A stretch of DNA of 64,000 nucleotides from Lachnospiraceae bacterium (GTDB lineage: Bacteria; Bacillota; Clostridia; Lachnospirales; Lachnospiraceae): positions 248,001-312,000 of the forward strand of contig CAJTFL010000003.1 of assembly GCA_910575565.1 (NCBI GenBank), read 5' to 3'. Position 1 is the first letter of the stretch. Each line of letters starts with the position of its first letter. A model generated the notes under the pieces. It worked only from the letters and a program-made list of their open reading frames with translations. It was not told the origin of the DNA and made no database searches. This document shows, piece after piece, positions 17,774-25,226 of this stretch. Both the position numbers and the translations under genes were made by a program.

Positions 17774-18952
17774 TTAGCCCCCATTTACAATTTGTTCCAA
17801 ACAATTACGGTATTTTCTTCCAATACCAATCCAAGTGTAATTATTCTCATAATATTCAAATACTTCTTTTGTTGGGTACTTTTCTTTTTCCAATATCATT
17901 TCCTTACAAAGCTTGGAAAAACCTTGTGATTCGTCAGAAATTGGAATTAAATTGCTTGCATAATAGGTTCCCTCAACACCAACCGTTGTTGACACGATTG
18001 GCTTATTAAAACTGATTGCTTCTAATAATTTAACCTTTACACCCCCACCATTTTTAAGCGGAAGCACAACAAGATCTGCCAGTGAATAATATTCTTTGAC
18101 ATCATCAACCATTCCAGTTACAATCACATCATCCGATTGAAGCGCCTTCACTTCATCAACTGGATCTTTACCCACAATATAAAACCTTACATCTTTTATT
18201 TCTGCTTTTATTTGCGGAAATATTTCATCAGCAAACCATTTTACGGCCTCGACATTCGGCCCGTATGACATCTTCCCAACAAAAATGATATTTCTGCCAT
18301 TGTGTGGAATATAATTCATCTCATGGACATCTGCGCCCACAGGTATTAATTCAGCCTTTACTACTTGTACAATATCCTGATCAATCATATACTGCATATC
18401 CTTTGATGAAACAAAAGTCACTTTTGAAAAAGCCAACTTTTGAAAAAGCATTTTTTCAAACATCTCCAATCTATAGCTATCTAAGAAATATGCTGCTTTT
18501 TTAAATATATTTTTATAGCTCCTAGCTATTGTTCTATAAACTTTCCACTCAATATTGTGCTCATTCAAAACTATAGGTATTTGTAAATTCAAGTCTAACA
18601 AGTCAACACACATATGCGGAAAATCCACATTAATGACATCAATATGTTCTTTTTTTATGCACTCTTGAATATTACGCTTCATAGACGGAAATTCACGCGA
18701 TCCAACAGTGAACGGATATTTCCAAAGTTTCAATAATCCATGCTTCTTATTTGCCCTTCTACTATATGGATATACTTTCTGGCAATACTTCCTTAGTTCA
18801 TTCACGTGCAATAGTTCATAGTCATTGTCATACGGATAAAAAAGATATATTTTCTCTGTTTTAGCAAGCTGTTCAAGTCTTTTAAACACTCCGATCCTCC
18901 CACCAGTATTAGCAGGAAGTATTGATTCTAATGTTATCCATAAAATATTCAT
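17774..18952 (-). CDS. Glycosyltransferase family 4
   Basis: This is a 392-residue GT-B retaining glycosyltransferase. MNILWITLESILPANTGG is the N-terminal acceptor-side start, and the C-terminal half has IIFVGKMSYGPNVEAVKWF, RFYIVGKDP and VVLPLKNGGGVKVKLLEAISFNKPIVST, with the Glu of LLEAISF at the donor phosphate position. The start at ATG 18952 is preferred over the longer ATG at 19006, because it begins the Rossmann fold directly and lies just after the stop of the upstream gene. It is adjacent to another GT4 enzyme of similar design, and the two probably add successive sugars. Confidence 0.85.
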   Translation of the reverse strand: MNILWITLESILPANTGGRIGVFKRLEQLAKTEKIYLFYPYDNDYELLHVNELRKYCQKVYPYSRRANKKHGLLKLWKYPFTVGSREFPSMKRNIQECIKKEHIDVINVDFPHMCVDLLDLNLQIPIVLNEHNIEWKVYRTIARSYKNIFKKAAYFLDSYRLEMFEKMLFQKLAFSKVTFVSSKDMQYMIDQDIVQVVKAELIPVGADVHEMNYIPHNGRNIIFVGKMSYGPNVEAVKWFADEIFPQIKAEIKDVRFYIVGKDPVDEVKALQSDDVIVTGMVDDVKEYYSLADLVVLPLKNGGGVKVKLLEAISFNKPIVSTTVGVEGTYYASNLIPISDESQGFSKLCKEMILEKEKYPTKEVFEYYENNYTWIGIGRKYRNCLEQIVNGG

Positions 18953-18957
18953 GTCTT

Positions 18958-20211
18958 TTACCCTAGCAATAACTGGAATGCATTTTTCGCTGCATTCCAT
19001 GTCCATTTTTCTCTTATATATTCACTTGCATTTCTTCCGATTTCCTTTCTCCTGTTGTCATCTTCCAAAAGAAGAATAACATCCTTTGCAAATACTCTAC
19101 TATCATCATCAATAAACCAATCCACTTTGTTTGTTGCACCTATATTTTCAGCACCAATACTAGTCGTAACAATTGGCAGTCCCATTGCCATTGCTTCTAA
19201 ATTCTTTGTTTTTATACCACTTCCAAATGTCATCGGACAAACAAAAACTTTACACTGTTCAAGGTATTCTCTAACGTCGTCTACTTTTCCCGTAAAATGT
19301 ATGTGTTTTGATTCCATTTTTAATAGATCATTTGATGCTCCTCCTCCAATAATCATGAACAATGCATCAGGAACTTCTTTTAAAATAAGTGACAGCATAT
19401 TATCAATAAAATGGCGCACTGCATTCTCATTATGCGCCACTCCCATCGCTCCTAAAAAACCAATTATATTGCCTTTCTTTTTTGTTTCCCTATAATAGAA
19501 ATAGTCTATATCTACACCTATTGGAATCGCTATTGCCTTTTCTTGATTTAGTTCCCTATTAAAATCGTATGCTTCCTTTTCTGCCACAAATACTGTCTTT
19601 TCGCAGATACTTCCAATTTCCCTTTCATATTTTTCTAATAGTGCTACTTCATTTTTCATCACCATCAGTTTCAAGGGCTTAGCCAACATCAAAACGCGAA
19701 ACCATTTGGGTATAGAATACAAAAAATTACCATATGGATTTATTTCATCAATATCATTTTCCAATTGTCTTTTATATCTCAACGAAATTCTATCATCCAA
19801 ATCGGCAATCCTAAAAGAATTGACATCTCTAATATACTCTGTGCTTCGTACCATGTCTCCAATTACATATTGTGGTTTTTCTTTTTTAATGGTATGATTT
19901 ATAATTTTTTTTGCTTCTGGACTCCAATACAGCACTACCTGCATTGGCTTTTTCCGCAAAATAACTGAATTTATTACAATATCAAAAATGCTTTTTTTAA
20001 CTGATGCTTTTGGAAGAATAATCAGTTCATCTATAAAATCCGTTTTTTTCCTAGGATCGTCTCCATCCTCCAAAAATGCTGCAACAACCAACCTATATCC
20101 TAATTGTTCCGACAAAATCCTACAATAATGATATAGTGATGTTTTTCTGCCTGAAGATGCCGGGAATGGTAGCCTGGACATTATAAATAATATAGTCTTT
20201 TTCTTAGTCAT
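18958..20211 (-). CDS. Glycosyltransferase family 4
   Basis: This 417-residue GT-B enzyme starts MTKKKTILFIMSRLPFPASS and carries IIGFLGAMGVAHNENAVRHF, ALFMIIGGGASN, then KVFVCPMTFGSGIKTKNLEAMAMG with the donor-binding Glu. It is of the type seen in EPS loci as sugar transferases with the GSGIKTKNLEAMA motif. The ATG at 20211 is chosen because GGAG lies 8 bases before it; a longer frame begins at 20241. It is followed 5 bases later by the second GT4 gene. Confidence 0.85.
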   Translation of the reverse strand: MTKKKTILFIMSRLPFPASSGRKTSLYHYCRILSEQLGYRLVVAAFLEDGDDPRKKTDFIDELIILPKASVKKSIFDIVINSVILRKKPMQVVLYWSPEAKKIINHTIKKEKPQYVIGDMVRSTEYIRDVNSFRIADLDDRISLRYKRQLENDIDEINPYGNFLYSIPKWFRVLMLAKPLKLMVMKNEVALLEKYEREIGSICEKTVFVAEKEAYDFNRELNQEKAIAIPIGVDIDYFYYRETKKKGNIIGFLGAMGVAHNENAVRHFIDNMLSLILKEVPDALFMIIGGGASNDLLKMESKHIHFTGKVDDVREYLEQCKVFVCPMTFGSGIKTKNLEAMAMGLPIVTTSIGAENIGATNKVDWFIDDDSRVFAKDVILLLEDDNRRKEIGRNASEYIREKWTWNAAKNAFQLLLG

Positions 20212-20280
20212 TCTTAATTCTCCAAAAAATTCAAAATGCACATTCCTTTCTCATCAACTATACTTATTACTCTTATGCCA

Positions 20281-21288
20281 TCAACCTTTTGGCACATAGT
20301 CTTCAGGTGCATAATGAATCACACGTGTACCACCATCTTCAAATTTGAACGGAATATGCAGCAAATCTCTCATAGCCCAACGAACGGCATCCTGATGCTC
20401 TGGTCGTACATAAAATATAAAGAATCCACCACCGCCTGCACCAAGAAGCTTTCCTCCCAATGCGCCCGAAGCAATACCTTTTAAATACAATTCATCGATA
20501 CCATTTGTAGAAACAGCAGAACCTGTCTGACGCTTGAGTTTCCAAGTGTAGCCAAGCATTCTGCCAAATTCATCAAGATTCTCTCCTTTATCTGTCAAAA
20601 CACGCTCTGCATCATCAACTAATGACAACATCTCTTTAAGTTGTACTGTTTTATTGCCTTTGCCAGTCACATTTATTTTCTGAATATCTGAAGAGAACCG
20701 AGTAAAACCGGTAAAAAACATCATTAAATTCTGATTTAGCTGTTTCTTGCGCTCCGGCGAAATAATAATCGGCAAAACATCGTAGCCATCTGCATTAAAA
20801 TTAATACGGTTAAATCCGCCAAAAGAAGCAGCGATTTGATCCTGCCAGCCACCAGCTTCTTGGCAAAGATTGCGTTCCAGATAAATCGCTTCATCTGCCA
20901 GTTTCTTCTTATCCGCATACTTTCCTTTTAAAGCATAAAAGGCATTCAACATTCCAACTGCAAAAGAGCTCGACGTACCAAGACCAGAGCGCGCAGGCAA
21001 ATCTGCTTCATAGGTAAGACGAATCTCGTGCATATCTAACATCTTTATCGCATTACGAATAGCCGGATGTTCAATATCTTCAGTGTTAATCACACGTTCC
21101 GTCTTTGAATATGACAGTTCCGTGGTATAATCAAAAAAACGCGGCAGATGACGCACATTCACATAGCAATATTTATCAAATGTAGTAGAAAGAACTGCTC
21201 CACCATTCTTTCTAAAAAAGCTTTCCATATCCGTTCCGCCACCAAAAAAGGACATTCTAAAAGGTGTCTGAGTAATAATCACTGCCAC
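20281..21288 (-). CDS. hddA: GHMP kinase, heptose-7-phosphate kinase (HddA)-like
   Basis: This 335-residue GHMP-family kinase phosphorylates the anomeric carbon of a sugar phosphate. It shows the N-terminal TPFRMSFFGGGTDM, the ATP loop LPARSGLGTSSSFAVG, and the C-terminal LLGAGGGGFFIFY. These motifs match D-glycero-D-manno-heptose 7-phosphate kinase. With the isomerase, HAD phosphatase and nucleotidyltransferase at the far end of the operon it would complete an NDP-heptose or NDP-pentose route. It begins with GTG at 21288, preceded by AGAGAGG. It is the second gene of the operon, 64 bases after the degenerate recombinase gene. Its base composition is richer in G+C than the glycosyltransferases. 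Confidence 0.82.
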   Translation of the reverse strand: MAVIITQTPFRMSFFGGGTDMESFFRKNGGAVLSTTFDKYCYVNVRHLPRFFDYTTELSYSKTERVINTEDIEHPAIRNAIKMLDMHEIRLTYEADLPARSGLGTSSSFAVGMLNAFYALKGKYADKKKLADEAIYLERNLCQEAGGWQDQIAASFGGFNRINFNADGYDVLPIIISPERKKQLNQNLMMFFTGFTRFSSDIQKINVTGKGNKTVQLKEMLSLVDDAERVLTDKGENLDEFGRMLGYTWKLKRQTGSAVSTNGIDELYLKGIASGALGGKLLGAGGGGFFIFYVRPEHQDAVRWAMRDLLHIPFKFEDGGTRVIHYAPEDYVPKG

Positions 21289-21352
21289 AAATCCTCTCTA
21301 AATTTTTTATCTATTCCCACATCAGCCTAATGCTTTATATGCCGCACCATTT

Positions 21353-22243
21353 TCAACACCTTTCCCTCACCACTTCTTCCGCATACCTTCCAAACCCATT
21401 TTTCAAATCTTTAGGCGTACACTCTTTTTCAATCCCCGCCATCACGCGGTATTTCTCAAAAATATTAATCACCATCTTCATGGAAAGCGGTTTCCCATAC
21501 TTAGACAAAAACATCCGGTTATGGTATGAGATTTCACGTTCAAAGCACTCATGTTCCCCCAGCCACTGCAGCATTTGATCCCTCAATTCCTTTGAAAATA
21601 CGTATGCGGAATATTTCTTCTCCCGCTTCCTGCGCACTGTAAGGATCCCTGTTTTCCGATCATAATCCAATACTTCCAGCCGTAATAACTCACTGACTTC
21701 AATCCCATGGTAAAAAAGCAGTTTCATCATTACCTGATCCCGAAGGCAAACCCTTTTCCGAAAGTCGCTGTCCAGCTGGGAGTATTCCTGATCAATCACC
21801 TGAAAAAACCTGTCGATTTCTTTTTTGGACAGATAGCTATTGGCTGCGCTTTTTTCCGGCTGGATGACCATCTTTAATGGTTCGCACAAATACCCGCATT
21901 GCCATTGATTCGGTATCTTGCCGTCTGCCATATTATCTGCCACATTGTCGTCCACATTATCTGTCACAACTCCCTGCGATATCAGATACGACAGGTAGTA
22001 ACGGAACACCCGCTGCTTCCGGTTAACCGTAGATGAGCGAAGGCCTTTTACTTCAGAAAGATATTTCAGGTACGCTTCCATCCGTTCCGGGTATCGCTGC
22101 TCATCTGCTTTAGGATCCATCCATAGGTAAAAATGTTCCAGATCCATCCGGTAAGCTTTCACTGTGCGCTCGTCCAATCCCCGGCCAATTACCCGCGAAT
22201 GAATAAACTCTTCAATTTGTTCCTGGGCTTTTTGTCCTGCCAT
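21353..22243 (-). CDS. Catalytically degenerate tyrosine recombinase-fold protein
   Basis: This 296-residue protein has a SAM-like N-terminal DNA-binding domain (residues 5-90: AQEQIEEFIHSR, then RTVKAYRMDLEHFYLWM) and a recombinase catalytic fold from about residue 136. Every catalytic residue that can be located is gone. The box I Arg is Glu182 (GIEVSELLRL), the HxxR box reads K278-D-L-K281, and the chain ends at residue 296 before the second His and the Tyr nucleophile. It should still bind DNA but not cut it. As first gene of the polysaccharide operon and neighbour of an intact recombinase, it may act as a regulator or accessory factor. The alternative is a decaying gene, but the frame is open and clean. 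Confidence 0.75.
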   Translation of the reverse strand: MAGQKAQEQIEEFIHSRVIGRGLDERTVKAYRMDLEHFYLWMDPKADEQRYPERMEAYLKYLSEVKGLRSSTVNRKQRVFRYYLSYLISQGVVTDNVDDNVADNMADGKIPNQWQCGYLCEPLKMVIQPEKSAANSYLSKKEIDRFFQVIDQEYSQLDSDFRKRVCLRDQVMMKLLFYHGIEVSELLRLEVLDYDRKTGILTVRRKREKKYSAYVFSKELRDQMLQWLGEHECFEREISYHNRMFLSKYGKPLSMKMVINIFEKYRVMAGIEKECTPKDLKNGFGRYAEEVVRERC

Positions 22244-22453
22244 GATCTAAGCTCCCTTCATTTCAGGAAAATTTTTAAGGCAATTTTTTCAACCTGTTTC
22301 AACTTTTTTTGATACAATAGAACTACTCACCTGAATTTCCAAAAATCGTTTTGCGGACTTTAGCTGCTTTGGTTTTATGCCGGGACGGCTGCTTTTAATC
22401 TAAATAATTTTTAATTATTCGTAGATATTTGGCTTTGCCATCCCGCTAACTGA
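22244..22453 (-). promoter_or_regulatory. Leader of the polysaccharide operon
   Basis: This AT-rich stretch lies between the degenerate recombinase gene and the left inverted repeat. On the minus strand GGGATGGC and GCCGTCCC form an 8-bp inverted repeat about 48 bases apart (near 22395-22445). TTGAAA followed by an AT-rich block lies near 22280-22300 but gives only a weak promoter. GAAGGGAG precedes the recombinase-like ATG. If the neighbouring segment inverts, promoters inside it would read into or away from this leader. Confidence 0.4.
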
Positions 22454-22483
22454 TTTTTTCGTAGATTCCGCAAGTCTGCGAAA
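22454..22483. repeat. Left inverted repeat of candidate invertible segment
   Basis: This 30-bp sequence recurs in inverted orientation at 24041-24070 with 29 of 30 bases identical; the core is GATTCCGCAAGTCTGCG. Each copy is itself an imperfect palindrome, with 9-base arms of the type TTTCGCAGA and TCTACGAAA around a 9-base spacer. This is the usual shape of a tyrosine recombinase crossover site. Confidence 0.85.
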
Positions 22484-22535
22484 AACATTAAGGAAACAAC
22501 ACAGATTAACGCTTTTTCAGCTTACCAGACCATAG

Positions 22536-22556
22536 ATTTGACCATGAATTTGACCA
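22536..22556 (+). promoter_or_regulatory. Paired ATTTGACCA motifs, left
   Basis: ATTTGACCA occurs at 22536-22544 and 22548-22556, twelve bases apart in direct orientation. The same pair with the same spacing lies at 23857-23876, just upstream of the recombinase gene. Together they bracket that gene, so they may bind the recombinase or a regulator. Confidence 0.45.
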
Positions 22557-22558
22557 CG

Positions 22559-22630
22559 AATTAATCTTAAGGCCAATTAATCTTAAAACCAATTAATCCT
22601 AAAACCAATTAACTTTAAAACCAATTATTC
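22559..22630 (+). repeat. 16-bp tandem repeat, four and a half units
   Basis: Units of consensus AATTAATCTTAAAACC start at 22559, 22575, 22591 and 22607, with a partial unit at 22623. Variation is limited to a few positions. The array ends 12 bases before the stop codon of the recombinase gene. It has no spacers and is not a CRISPR array. It may be an array of protein-binding sites. Confidence 0.8.
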
Positions 22631-22642
22631 CCAATACCAACC

Positions 22643-23830
22643 TTAAACTAATTCATTGACCGGGAACATCCCTGCCCCATTTCTCTGCTTTTGGAGCTGC
22701 CCATAGAATTGCGATAGCCCATCCAGGTACTTCCGTTTGCTGTCCATTGACGGATGTACATACCGGTTCAAGGATATCCGCACATCAGAATGCCCTAAAA
22801 TCTCACTGAGGCTTTTTATATCCGTTCCGTTTTCTATGCAGTTTGTGGCAAAGGTATGCCTTAAGATATGAAAATTCTTGTGTTTCAGCCCTGCCTTTTC
22901 CAACAGGCGCTTAAAACGGTTCTGCATCGTCCTTGGCTCCATCGGCTTATCTTTGCCGAAGATGTATTCCCCCTCATGCCAAATCTCCTTAAATAGTCTT
23001 GAAATCCTGGAGGATAGCGGGATCTCTCGCCGAGAACACTCGCTTTTCGGTGTAGTTTCCAATAAAATGGTTTTGGTTTTGCCGCCTTCTGCATAAAGTC
23101 TCTGTACCGTCTGGTTCACCGAAACCATTTCATGCTCAAAGTCAATATCTTTCCACTTTAAGGCGCACAATTCCCCTAGCCTTAGCCCGATATTCAGGCA
23201 CAGCAATACTGCCGCCTTTGCTTCATCGGTTTTCTGGCAAAGGACAGATAATAGGCGTGCCTGTTCTTTTCGGGTCAATACTTCAACCGGTTTGTTCTTT
23301 TTGCGAAAAACTGCCTTATCCCATACAGGTATTGCCATGTGATACTGCCGGGAAGCAAACTTTAAGATTTGGTTCAACACGCAGCAAATGCTTTTTCTCA
23401 TGCTTTCTGATAGGTGGTCAGAAATCTTTTCCCAATTAAAAGCAGCCGGAACATCCCATATTTTCATGCCATGGAGCAGCGGTTCCAAATGAATGCGGTA
23501 AACCATGCTGTATTTTACATAGGTAGACTGCTTTTTGGTGCATTTCACCTCATCAAGCCATTTTTCTGCCATTTCCGCAGCGAAAGGGGATTCCTGGGAA
23601 GAGAAGCCCTGGGAATGACTGCTTTTTGTCTCCATGCCCTCCGCACCGTGCTCCTTTTTTCCTTCTGTTAACGAGCTTTTTTTTATGGTCAGTTTTTCCT
23701 TAGCTACCTCATAGGTTCCGCCGTATACTGAACGGTATATCTTTTTTCCTTTCTCCTCACTGTACACCAGGTATCGCCCCTCCCAACGCCCATCTTTCCT
23801 TTTCCTTATATTTTCCCCATGCCTTGCCAT
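22643..23830 (-). CDS. Intact tyrosine recombinase/integrase
   Basis: This 395-residue integrase has an AP2-like arm-binding N-terminus (IRKRKDGRWEGRYLVYSEEK...YRSVYGGTY). A core-binding domain follows (about 80-165), and the catalytic domain has all the expected residues: Arg217 in GLRLGEL, Lys262, His321 and Arg324 in HILRHTFATN, His347 in LGHSDV and the nucleophile Tyr357 in LNRYVHPS. The layout is that of Tn916/phage-type integrases, but no excisionase or mobile element genes accompany it. It lies inside a pair of 30-bp inverted repeats next to a polysaccharide operon, so it probably works as a local DNA invertase. It is read in the same direction as the operon. Confidence 0.92.
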   Translation of the reverse strand: MARHGENIRKRKDGRWEGRYLVYSEEKGKKIYRSVYGGTYEVAKEKLTIKKSSLTEGKKEHGAEGMETKSSHSQGFSSQESPFAAEMAEKWLDEVKCTKKQSTYVKYSMVYRIHLEPLLHGMKIWDVPAAFNWEKISDHLSESMRKSICCVLNQILKFASRQYHMAIPVWDKAVFRKKNKPVEVLTRKEQARLLSVLCQKTDEAKAAVLLCLNIGLRLGELCALKWKDIDFEHEMVSVNQTVQRLYAEGGKTKTILLETTPKSECSRREIPLSSRISRLFKEIWHEGEYIFGKDKPMEPRTMQNRFKRLLEKAGLKHKNFHILRHTFATNCIENGTDIKSLSEILGHSDVRISLNRYVHPSMDSKRKYLDGLSQFYGQLQKQRNGAGMFPVNELV

Positions 23831-23856
23831 AACAAGCTCCTTCCCTTTCCTTGGAT

Positions 23857-23876
23857 TTTGACCACAAATTTGACCC
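23857..23876 (+). promoter_or_regulatory. Paired TTTGACC motifs, right
   Basis: TTTGACCA (23857-23864) and TTTGACCC (23869-23876) repeat the pair found at 22537-22556 with the same 12-base spacing. They lie 27 to 46 bases upstream of the recombinase start codon, a suitable place for an operator of that gene. Confidence 0.45.
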
Positions 23877-24040
23877 TAAACGCAATAAAATTTTCCGTTT
23901 TTATCCAATTTTCTCCCATTTTTCCAAAAAAAATCAAAAAAATAAGTAGCAATTCTTTTTGATTTGTGGTAAAATTACGTCGTTATCGTCATAGCACAGA
24001 GAAAAATGGTTCCCTGAATGAAAAAAATCGCCATTTTTTC

Positions 24041-24070
24041 TTTCGCAGACTTGCGGAATCCACGAAAAAA
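24041..24070. repeat. Right inverted repeat of candidate invertible segment
   Basis: This is the inverted partner of 22454-22483, with one mismatch in 30 bases. The core on the plus strand is CGCAGACTTGCGGAATC. It lies outside any gene, about 210 bases upstream of the recombinase start. Confidence 0.85.
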
Positions 24071-24122
24071 AGTGCCTGGCCGTTTGGCAAGACACTTTTT
24101 ATGATCATCTATCATTAATATA

Positions 24123-24181
24123 ATACCAGGGTCAAAAGACCGAAAATCCGGTGCAAGCTTGCTTGCATAAGGGTTTTTGAG
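24123..24181. repeat. Intergenic repeat, family 3 (copy 1)
   Basis: The sequence contains ATACCAGGGTCAAAAGACCG followed by a GCAAGCTTGCTTGCA hairpin. A diverged copy lies at 37972-38040, with ATACCAGG, then CGCAAGC..CTTGCA. A more distant AAAAGACCGAA block with GCGCAAGCC occurs near 60570-60620. Within the 23831-24523 gap this element lies just outside the right inverted repeat. Confidence 0.45.
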
Positions 24182-24190
24182 CGTCTCCAC

Positions 24191-24260
24191 AGTATATAGC
24201 GGAACTTATGGAAATCATCCACCCTATATACTATAGAGCGCTGCTGTTTTGCAGCCTCCT
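24191..24260. repeat. Intergenic hairpin repeat, family 4 (copy 1)
   Basis: AGTATATAGCGG pairs with CCCTATATACT around a loop that includes TATGGAAATCATCC, and the block TGCTGTTTTGCAGCCTCC follows. The element at 26053-26120 has the same design with AATATATGGC / GCCTATATT and TGCTGTTTTGCGACACCTCC. Paired positions differ together between the copies, so the hairpin itself seems to be conserved. Confidence 0.5.
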
Positions 24261-24351
24261 TATATCTTATTATGGAAATTATCGAAAAATATACAATCTG
24301 TTCCGCGACCCTCTCTTCAAGGATTCAGCGCTTTTTAACATTTTCCGCCTG

Positions 24352-24468
24352 TCAGACTCCGAATGGCTTTTCCTTATTCTCATCCCTCGCTTCAGCCAGT
24401 TCTTGATCATAATCCAACTCCGGGAAAACAGGAACAAGCATTTCTTCCAGCTCCATAAATGCTTTCAT
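24352..24468 (-). pseudogene. Short relic ORF, possible antitoxin-type fragment
   Basis: A 38-codon frame starts at ATG 24468 and contains KAFMELEEMLVPVFPELDYD and ends soon after. The frame stays open upstream for about thirteen more codons (RSKDADKAAVTPK) without a better start. The acidic, helical character resembles the end of a small antitoxin-like protein, and a VapBC pair follows directly. It has no clear ribosome binding site. It is likely a remnant. Confidence 0.25.
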
Positions 24469-24523
24469 TTTAGGAGTCACTGCTGCTTTATCAGCATCTT
24501 TAGATCTGCTATTTCAAGTTTAT

Positions 24524-24928
24524 TTATTCTCTCGTCCAATCTTCGACTTCCAAGCCTTCCACGCGAAAAAATTCCCTTGTATTGTTTGTCACCAGGATCA
24601 AACCTTCCGATCGGGCATGGCCTGCAATCAACATATCCATCGGGCCGATTGGCGTACCCTTTTTCTCAAGATCCGCCCGAACCTTTCCATACTCCTCCGC
24701 GGCATAATGATCAAACGGAAGAATGGAAATAGCTGACAGAAACAGCGTGATTGCCACACGATTACGCTCCGCCATCTGGCTCTTTTCCACACCGTGCATC
24801 AACTCGCCGTAAGTAATGGAAGAAATGCATAAGTCATCCGGGTCATGCTTCAGAAAATTCTTTATCACTTCCGGCGGCTTGTGCTTAATTGCATAGATGC
24901 AGATATTCGTGTCCAGCATATATTTCAC
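24524..24928 (-). CDS. vapC: VapC-type PIN-domain toxin
   Basis: This 134-residue PIN ribonuclease is the toxin of a type II system. The acidic metal-binding residues are present: Asp6 in MLDTN, Glu42 in YGELMHG, Asp98 in GPMDMLIAGHA, plus Asn115/116 in TNNTREF. Family members cleave tRNA or rRNA. The start overlaps the stop of the antitoxin gene by four bases (ATGA), so both are translated together. The length is that of an intact VapC. Confidence 0.92.
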   Translation of the reverse strand: MKYMLDTNICIYAIKHKPPEVIKNFLKHDPDDLCISSITYGELMHGVEKSQMAERNRVAITLFLSAISILPFDHYAAEEYGKVRADLEKKGTPIGPMDMLIAGHARSEGLILVTNNTREFFRVEGLEVEDWTRE

Positions 24929-25155
24929 AGCTCTTCACGCTCCTGCACTGCGGGCTGTTCCCTGCCATCATTCATAAAGTCATCTGAGAACAGCTCCAGG
25001 CTGTCCAGAAAACCAGACCACTTGTTTTCCTTTGGCATTAAAATAACAATATCACCGATCTTATTAATGGCAACTTCGTCACCACGAAAGCGGCACTCTT
25101 TCGGAAGACGAACCGCTTGGCTCCGGCCATTTTCAAACAGCTTTGCCGTCATCAT
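24925..25155 (-). CDS. vapB: VapB-type antitoxin (AbrB/MazE fold)
   Basis: This 76-residue protein has an N-terminal swapped-hairpin DNA-binding domain (TAKLFENGRSQAVRLPKECR, then EVAINKIGDIVILMP) and an acidic C-terminal tail that would wrap the toxin. A longer frame begins at 25224, but ATG 25155 has AGGAGG about 10 bases upstream and starts the domain properly. It would neutralise the VapC next to it and repress the shared promoter. Confidence 0.88.
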   Translation of the reverse strand: MMTAKLFENGRSQAVRLPKECRFRGDEVAINKIGDIVILMPKENKWSGFLDSLELFSDDFMNDGREQPAVQEREEL

Positions 25156-25179
25156 CGCAATACACCTCCTTATGCCATT

Positions 25180-25208
25180 AGTATATATTATGGTATATAC
25201 CATGTCAA
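25180..25208 (-). promoter_or_regulatory. vapBC promoter with embedded operator
   Basis: On the minus strand TTGACA (25203-25208) and TATACT (25180-25185) are 17 bases apart. The perfect palindrome ATGGTATATACCAT (25190-25203) fills most of the spacer. This is the expected position for autorepression by the VapB/VapC complex. Confidence 0.8.
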
Positions 25209-25226
25209 GGCATCCCTTTTCCAATA

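Larger units (their letters stand above)
22454..24070. other. Candidate invertible DNA segment with its own recombinase
   Basis: The 1.6-kb segment is bounded by the 30-bp inverted repeats and contains one intact tyrosine recombinase gene, two paired TTTGACC motifs and a 16-bp tandem array. It abuts the polysaccharide operon leader. Recombination between the repeats would flip the segment. Inversion is inferred from structure and no second orientation is visible in a single sequence. Confidence 0.6.

Noticed and set aside
22559..22630. Possible CRISPR array
   Set aside because: The 16-bp units are directly adjacent with no spacers, there are only four and a half of them, and no cas genes are near.
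21353..23830. Integrated prophage or conjugative element marked by two integrases
   Set aside because: No excisionase, structural, replication or transfer genes lie nearby, one integrase is catalytically dead, and inverted rather than direct repeats flank the other.
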